The notes below the pieces were generated by a model, which was not told the DNA's origin, did no database searches, and worked only from the letters and a program-made list of their open reading frames with translations. This document shows positions 1 to 4,902 of a stretch of 7,114 nucleotides of DNA, piece after piece. The position numbers and the translations under genes are program-made. The stretch is from Myxococcales bacterium (GTDB lineage Bacteria > Myxococcota_A > UBA9160 > JALSIO01): the NCBI GenBank assembly GCA_026989995.1, contig JALSIO010000008.1, positions 1 to 7,114 of the forward strand, in the 5' to 3' direction. Within the stretch, counting starts at the first letter, position 1. Every line of letters starts with the position of its first letter.

Positions 1-1101
1 CTCCGGGCCTCGGCCGTGCCCAACGATCGGGTGGAGCGGCGGGGGCGTGTGAAGTACCGTTTCAACCCCTACCAGCCGGACACCGTCCTCGGCTACGCGC
101 ACCGACCCGACTGGCAGACGGTGCACGAGACGGCCGAGTTCCGGGTGACGGTGCGCACGAACCGCTTGGGGCTCCGGGGCGGGCCCGTCCGGGTTCCGAA
201 ACCTGCCGGGATCTTCCGGGTCCTCGCCGTGGGCGATTCGTTCACCTTCGGATGGGGCGTGCAGGAGGACGAAGCCTTTCCGGCGCGGCTCGAGGCGGAG
301 CTTCCCCCGCCTGCCGGCTACCGCGAGACGGAGGTGCTCAACGCCGGGGTGCCGGGCTGGAGCGCCGACACCTACTTCCTCTATCTGCGCGACCGCGGAC
401 TCGCGCTCGAGCCCGACCTGCTCCTTCTCGCCCCGATGGAAAACGACATCCCCGACCTCGGCCTGGTGGACCTCGAGGTCGGAGCGGACGGCCTTCCGCT
501 CCGCACCCGATCCCGGATCCGGTTGATCGACCAGCGCGGACGGATGCACTACGTCGACGGCGGCCCGCTCTCCCTGCCTCGAATCCACTTTCCGGGGCAG
601 CTCTTTCTCGCGGAGCACTCGCGGCTCTACCAGTTCCTGGGCTACCGGCTGGCGCGTGCCTGGGTGGGGATCTCGCTGCGCCGGGCCGAGGCGCGGCAGC
701 GGGAGGCGGCGGGACCGCCGCCCGAGGGTCCCATCGAGACCCTCGCACCCGAGGAGATCCGGCGCGGGCTCGCGAGCGGCCCGGCCTTTCGCCTCCGCTA
801 CCATCGCTTCCTGGTGCGGGCGATCCGCGAGCTCGCCAGGGAGCATGGGGTCGCCGTGCGGGTGCTCCTGATCCAGGGACGCGGTCCCGATCCGCCGCCG
901 GACTCCCCCCTGGCGGAACTCCGCGCGGAGTGCGACGCCGATCCGATCTGCATCCGGTCGGCGACTCTCCTCCGCGGGCTCGACCCGGATGAGGCCTTCT
1001 ACCCGGCGGACGGCCACTGGAGGGCGGCGGCCCACGCGGCCGTGGCGCGGGGCCTCGCGCGCTGGCTCGAGGCCCAGGACCTCGCCCCGCCGGCCGGCTA
1101 G
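1..1101 (+). CDS. SGNH/GDSL-type hydrolase family protein, probably 5'-partial at the window edge
   Basis: This is a probable esterase or acyl-transfer enzyme of the SGNH/GDSL superfamily. Numbering from the first in-frame GTG (position 16), block I is GDSF with nucleophile Ser75. Block II is NAGVPGWS (around Gly111/Gly114). Block III is MENDI with Asn143 in place of the usual GxND. Block V is DGHW with Asp332 and His334 as the remaining triad residues. The N-terminal part (NPYQPDTVLGYAHRP, then TNRLGLRG) is the lead-in often seen before the GDS block in bacterial SGNH proteins of envelope or exopolysaccharide clusters. The frame is open to base 1 and GTG 16 has no ribosome binding site, so the true start, perhaps with a membrane or signal segment, is probably outside the window. 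No substrate can be assigned. Acylation or deacylation of a surface glycan is an inference from the CapK-like neighbour 58 bp downstream. The family call is secure. Confidence 0.88.
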   Translation, partial: LRASAVPNDRVERRGRVKYRFNPYQPDTVLGYAHRPDWQTVHETAEFRVTVRTNRLGLRGGPVRVPKPAGIFRVLAVGDSFTFGWGVQEDEAFPARLEAELPPPAGYRETEVLNAGVPGWSADTYFLYLRDRGLALEPDLLLLAPMENDIPDLGLVDLEVGADGLPLRTRSRIRLIDQRGRMHYVDGGPLSLPRIHFPGQLFLAEHSRLYQFLGYRLARAWVGISLRRAEARQREAAGPPPEGPIETLAPEEIRRGLASGPAFRLRYHRFLVRAIRELAREHGVAVRVLLIQGRGPDPPPDSPLAELRAECDADPICIRSATLLRGLDPDEAFYPADGHWRAAAHAAVARGLARWLEAQDLAPPAG

Positions 1102-1150
1102 GAGTTCCGACCCACGGCGCCTTCTATCCTCTCGATTCGAGACCTTCCCC

Positions 1151-1155
1151 GGAGG
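1151..1155 (+). promoter_or_regulatory. Shine-Dalgarno GGAGG that decides the ligase start
   Basis: A perfect GGAGG sits 4 nt before the GTG at 1160. The longer in-frame opening reaches back to 989, but that part overlaps the SGNH gene in another frame and encodes an Arg/Pro/Ser-rich shadow with no family resemblance. GTG 1160 is therefore the best start. The spacing is slightly short. Confidence 0.6.
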
Positions 1156-1159
1156 ACGC

Positions 1160-2389
1160 GTGGACCCTTTCCGCCCGGCCGATCCCGCGGAGCCCGTGCG
1201 CCACCTGCGAAGGCGCCTGGCGCGTGTTCTCGATCACGCCGCGCGCCTTCCGGCGTGGTGCGATCCGCTTGCTCACACCGCGGGGGTGAACGATCCCGTG
1301 GAGCGGCTGCGGGCGCTTCCCGTGCTCGACCGCGAGGCGATCCAGGCCCGACCGGACGCCTTCCGCGATCCGCGACCCCGCTCGGTGGAGATCCACACCT
1401 CGGGCAGCACCGGCCGTCCCCTGACCTACCACCTCGACCACCGGGCGCGGGTCGGGCGGCTCGCGGCCTATGCGCGTTTCTTCTGGATGCACGGGTGGCG
1501 GCCCTGGGACCGGTCCCTCTCGCTCAAGGTCCTGCCCGATTCCTCCGACCGCGTGGGCGCCGCCTGGATCGACCGGACCCTCCTCGCGGGCCGTCGCGTG
1601 GCCTCGGCGGTCTCGCCACCGGAGGAGATCTTCCGGGCCTTTCGGGAGTCGGACCCCCACGTCCTTCACGGGCTCCCCTCCGCCATCGAGTGCCTCGGCG
1701 CCGAGATCGAGCGCCGCGGCTGGCGGCCCCGGCGCCTTCGCCGAATCTTCACCAGCTCGGAGCAGATGGATCCGGCCACGCGGGTGCGGATCGAAGGCCT
1801 TTTCAGGGCACCGGTGATCGACCACTACGGTGCCGCCGAGGGCTTCATCGCCTGGCAGTGCGAGCAGCTTCGCGACTACCACATCAACGAGCGCCAGATC
1901 TTCCTCGAACTGCTCGACGACGAGGACCGCCCGGTCGCGCCCGGCACACCGGGGCGTGTGGTGCTCACCACCCTCGACAACCGCGCCATGCCCCTGCTGC
2001 GCTATGCGATCGGCGACCTGGCCGTGGAGGCCGAGACCGAGGCCTGCCCCTGCGGGCGTCCGGGGCGCCGCCTCGACCGGGTGCTCGGACGCGTGATGGA
2101 GTCCTTCGTGCTCGACGGGCGCGCGGTCTCGCCGTGGGCGGCGGTGTCGAGGATGCGGGAGATCCCGGGCCTCGGGGCCTTCCAACTCCTGCAGACGGGC
2201 CCGCTGCGGGTCGAAGCCCGGGTGGACTGGCGCGGCAGCCCGGCGCCCGGGGACGTCAAGGCACTGCTCCGGGAGACGCTCCACCCGAAGCTCGAGGTCG
2301 AGGTCGTGGCAACCGACACCTTCCTGCGACTCCCATCCGGGAAACGCGCCCCGGCCCTCCGCGTGGACCAGGCCGGAGACCGGGCGTGA
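1160..2389 (+). CDS. CapK/PaaK-type adenylate-forming ligase (phenylacetate-CoA ligase-like family)
   Basis: This 409-residue protein belongs to the ANL adenylate-forming superfamily, in the PaaK/CapK/F390-synthetase-like branch. Such enzymes activate a carboxylic acid with ATP to an acyl-adenylate and usually pass it to CoA or another acceptor. The phosphate-binding loop is TSGSTGRP (80-87). The adenine/acid motif is YGAAE (223-227). RYAIGD (281-286) supplies the ribose-binding Asp. The hinge region is RVLGRVMES (307-315), and the C-terminal catalytic Lys is in SGKR (Lys395). CPCGR (296-300) is typical of this branch. Cys234 and His241 lie before it and could complete a metal site with Cys296/Cys298, which is my inference. 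The length fits the family (about 400-440). GTG 1160 is chosen on its GGAGG site; the stop overlaps the next gene by 4 bp. The substrate is unknown: CapK-like members are common in polysaccharide clusters, so phenylacetate should not be assumed. Confidence 0.9.
   Translation: MDPFRPADPAEPVRHLRRRLARVLDHAARLPAWCDPLAHTAGVNDPVERLRALPVLDREAIQARPDAFRDPRPRSVEIHTSGSTGRPLTYHLDHRARVGRLAAYARFFWMHGWRPWDRSLSLKVLPDSSDRVGAAWIDRTLLAGRRVASAVSPPEEIFRAFRESDPHVLHGLPSAIECLGAEIERRGWRPRRLRRIFTSSEQMDPATRVRIEGLFRAPVIDHYGAAEGFIAWQCEQLRDYHINERQIFLELLDDEDRPVAPGTPGRVVLTTLDNRAMPLLRYAIGDLAVEAETEACPCGRPGRRLDRVLGRVMESFVLDGRAVSPWAAVSRMREIPGLGAFQLLQTGPLRVEARVDWRGSPAPGDVKALLRETLHPKLEVEVVATDTFLRLPSGKRAPALRVDQAGDRA
2375..2378 (+). 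promoter_or_regulatory. Shine-Dalgarno GGAG for the dehydrogenase-like gene
   Basis: GGAG lies 7 nt upstream of the GTG at 2386, inside the last codons of the ligase gene. Together with the GTGA overlap it supports this start and translational coupling of the two genes. Confidence 0.5.
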
Positions 2390-3768
2390 CCGGGCTTCGA
2401 GGCGAACCGCCGGCTCGCGACGAGGACGCACCGGACGCCGGGTGCGGGACCGGCGAGGCACCGGGCTGGCTCGCTGCCCGGTTCGAGGCGGAGCTCGCCC
2501 GCGGGCCCGTTCTCGCTCGTGCCTTCGAGGACCGCGCCCGTGGCTACCGCGGCTTCCTCGTGATCGACTCCCTCTGCGGGGGCCGCTCGGGTGGCGGCCT
2601 GCGCATCCGGCCGGGACTCGAGCTCGACGAGCTCCGGCACGCGGCCCGGATCATGACGCTCAAGCAGCGCTTCGCCGGCGTGCCGACGGGCGGAGCGAAA
2701 TCCGGCGTCGAGGGCGACGAGGATCTGCCCCGGGAGGAAAAGCTCCGCCGCATCCGCTGGCTCGTCGGAGAGATGGCGGCCTGGCTCGACACCGGGGCCC
2801 TCGGCATCGGACCCGACATGGGAACGGACCCGGGACTGATCGAGGCGGTCCTCGAGGAGCGGGGGCTGCTCGCCGGCCGCAGGCGCTTTCCGGGGCGCTT
2901 CCGCGGGAGCGGCTTCTACACCGCGCTCACGGCCATCGAGGCCGCGGAGGCGGCCCTCCTCGCCGCAGACGGCGGAGCCGCGCCGCGCCGCGGCCGCTCG
3001 CCCCTCAAGGGCCTGCGGGTGGCGGTCGAGGGCTTTGGCGCGGTGGGATCGAGCGCGGCCCGGATCGCCGCGGAGCGGGGCGCCCGGGTGGTGGCCGTCT
3101 CCACGAGCGGGGGTGCCATCCACCGCCCCGAGGGCCTCGACGTGGGCGGCCTGCTGCGGGCCCCGGATCCGCTCGCGGGCGACCCCGCCGCCGAGGTGCT
3201 GCCACGCGAGGCCCTGCTCGCCCTCCCGGTGGACGTCCTGCTCCCCTGCGGCCCCGGCGAGACCCTCGACGTCCGGAGCGCGACCTCCGTGTCCGCCCGC
3301 GTCGTCTCGCCGGGCGCCAACACCCCGGCCGATCGCGCCCTCGCAGGGGCCTTCCACGCGGGCGGGGTCCTCTTCGTCCCGAGCTTCGTGGCCAACTGCG
3401 GCGGCATCACGGCGGCAACCCTGCGCGCAGCGGGCACACCCGACGTGTGGATCGAAGGCCTCCTCCGCGGGGTCTACCCCCGCCGGGTGGCGGCCCTCCT
3501 GCGCGAAGCCACGACGGTGAACGCGACCCCGCTCGAAGTGGCACTCGCGACCCTCCTGCCGCTGCCCGGGGAGTCCGACCCGGCCGAGGAGGCCGGGCCG
3601 GGGAGTACCGGAGAAGGGCCGGCTCCGGCCGGGGTCGGCACCCGCTCCGCCGCCTGGCTCCGGCTGCGGCGCCTCTACCGGAGCCGCGCTGTCCCGGCAC
3701 CGCTTCTGGCGCTGCCGACCGCGCTCTATTTCGCCCGACGCCTGGGCCGGCGGCGGCCGCTTCCCTGA
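2386..3768 (+). CDS. Glu/Leu/Phe/Val dehydrogenase-superfamily protein with an unusual C-terminal tail
   Basis: This 460-residue protein resembles NAD(P)-dependent amino-acid dehydrogenases, which interconvert an L-amino acid and its 2-oxo acid plus ammonia. In the N-terminal domain, GGLRIRP (70-76) leads to MTLKQRF (Lys93) and GGAKSGV (Lys105). These two Lys are 12 residues apart, as in the family's substrate-binding and catalytic pair. PDMGT (143-147) holds the catalytic Asp144. In the nucleotide domain are GFGAVG (216-221), GANTP (310-314) and ANCGG (336-340). The residue before GGLR is Gly69, where glutamate dehydrogenases carry a Lys that binds the side-chain carboxylate, so glutamate is a less likely substrate than in true GDH. 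Thr240 stands where an acidic residue often ends beta-2. Beyond about residue 392 there is a Gly/Pro/Ala/Glu-rich linker, then an Arg-flanked hydrophobic stretch (about 435-453) not expected in the family. The start is the GTG overlapping the ligase stop. The fold call is firm; substrate and activity are unproven. Confidence 0.87.
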   Translation: MTGLRGEPPARDEDAPDAGCGTGEAPGWLAARFEAELARGPVLARAFEDRARGYRGFLVIDSLCGGRSGGGLRIRPGLELDELRHAARIMTLKQRFAGVPTGGAKSGVEGDEDLPREEKLRRIRWLVGEMAAWLDTGALGIGPDMGTDPGLIEAVLEERGLLAGRRRFPGRFRGSGFYTALTAIEAAEAALLAADGGAAPRRGRSPLKGLRVAVEGFGAVGSSAARIAAERGARVVAVSTSGGAIHRPEGLDVGGLLRAPDPLAGDPAAEVLPREALLALPVDVLLPCGPGETLDVRSATSVSARVVSPGANTPADRALAGAFHAGGVLFVPSFVANCGGITAATLRAAGTPDVWIEGLLRGVYPRRVAALLREATTVNATPLEVALATLLPLPGESDPAEEAGPGSTGEGPAPAGVGTRSAAWLRLRRLYRSRAVPAPLLALPTALYFARRLGRRRPLP

Positions 3769-3772
3769 GTGC

Positions 3773-3801
3773 GGCCCACCCACCGCCGGGAAGTCTGGGC
3801 C
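3773..3801. terminator. Weak inverted repeat between convergent genes, possible bidirectional terminator
   Basis: GGCCCA (3773-3778) pairs exactly with TGGGCC (3796-3801) across a 17-nt loop. It lies inside the 36-bp gap between the two convergent stop codons, where a shared terminator would be expected. There is no T-tract on either side and the stem is only 6 bp, so this is a positional argument more than a structural one. Confidence 0.2.
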
Positions 3802-3804
3802 CCA

Positions 3805-4902
3805 TCACGGAGTGCAGAGCGAGAGCATCACGTCCCGAACGGCCGCGGCCCCACCGGCTTCGCGCGTGGTGTTGTGGCCGACCGAGGCGAGGCGCGCATC
3901 GTGGCCCACGTCGGTCGCGGAGACGCCGGGAAAGTTCGAGGGATCCCAGTCGGTGCAGGGCCGCCTGTCGGCGGCTCCGACCGAGATGGCGTAGCTCCCC
4001 GTGGTGTCCGCGCAGAAGCCCTGCCGAACCTCGATCTCGAGCGCTGAGAGGGCGGGAACCACCTCGCTCCCGAAGGCGTAACCGGAAAGCCAGAGGCGTG
4101 CGTGGGCCGGGGCCGGCGAGAGGTCCAGCCCGCCCAGGACGACCCCGAGCCGGATGTCCGGGAAGCTCCGCCGGCTGGCCCGCAGGAAGCTCGAGTCCGC
4201 CAGCATCGCGGCGTCGTCGTAGACGCCGTCCCGACAGAGCCGGGAGCTGCAGTCGGCGAGGTTGTCGGGGCTCCGGGTGCAGTCGTAGATGGCGGCGTTG
4301 CTGTTCTCGCAGTCGTCGTTCGTGGGATCTCCGTCCCGTCCGTTCCGGTCGCAGGCGTGGATCCGGAAGGCCGGAACCTGGGGACCGAGCGGCCCCTGGT
4401 CGAGGTCGCAGTACCAGGGGATGTACGCGAAGACCGGCCCGCCGTCGAAGACGACGGCCCGAAGGTGGTCGTCCGCGGCGTAACGGGTGAGCGCGGTGAT
4501 GGCCCGTCCGGACCCACCGGAGTGCGCGTGCGCACACACCCGCTCGCCCGCCTGGGCGTGGGCCCACTCGTAGATCGGGAGCACGCGGCTTCCCATGGCC
4601 GCGTAGCCGAGCCCGGCCGTGTCGGCGTACCATCCCTCGCCGCCGCCCGGGTTGGAACCCGCCTTTTCGATCCAGCCCTGATACACACTCTCGCAGTTCG
4701 CGAAGTCGCAGGTCCAGTGGACGTCCACCGTGACGAATCCGAGATCGTTGTACTCTCGGATCAGGTCGTCGCCGTAGCCTCCCTGGCCCTTGGGGGCGTC
4801 CCCCGCCAGGAAGTGCCCCGGCTTCACTCCCCCGAAGGTCGGGCCGTAGCCCCGGCCGGGGCCCCCGGACTCGAAGACGATCCACGGAGAGCCGTCGCAG
4901 AA
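3805..4902 (-). other. C-terminal alpha/beta-hydrolase-like domain of the acylase fusion
   Basis: About 365 residues follow the normal acylase end in the same frame. The domain opens with a beta-strand and Gly-rich turn (PWIVFESGGPG), as in an oxyanion loop. RVCAHAHSGGSGRA is a nucleophile-elbow candidate of the AxSxG type (Ser codon 4519-4521). VVLGGLDLSP looks like the strand and acid of the triad. SVGHNTT near the C-terminus supplies a His (codon 3874-3876). The Ser-Asp-His order and spacing (about 130 then 80 residues) fit the fold. I do not recognise a named subfamily, so esterase, lactonase or peptidase activity cannot be chosen from sequence alone. Confidence 0.55.

Noticed and set aside
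1131..1141. Small palindrome CTCGATTCGAG in the 58-bp gap before the ligase gene
   Set aside because: The 5-bp arms around one base are too short to be a hairpin. It could be an operator half-pattern, but nothing else supports that, and no -35/-10 pair is recognisable beside it.
989..1159. Upstream extension of the ligase frame to the ATG at 989
   Set aside because: This part overlaps the SGNH gene in another frame and has Arg/Pro/Ser-rich shadow composition. A GGAGG site and family-like sequence begin at GTG 1160.
3570..3650. CCGG/GGCC-rich stretch that looks repetitive
   Set aside because: It encodes the low-complexity linker of the dehydrogenase-like protein and shows no regular repeat unit.
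2002..3783. Long antisense frame of nearly 600 codons opposite the ligase and dehydrogenase genes
   Set aside because: It shows no family motifs and is rich in Arg, Ala, Gly and Pro. Long antisense openings are normal in DNA this GC-rich.
4393..4420. Perfect 8-bp inverted repeat CCCCTGGT / ACCAGGGG with a 12-nt loop
   Set aside because: It lies within the coding sequence of the fusion protein with no T-tract. Several such stems are expected by chance in 7 kb of GC-rich DNA.
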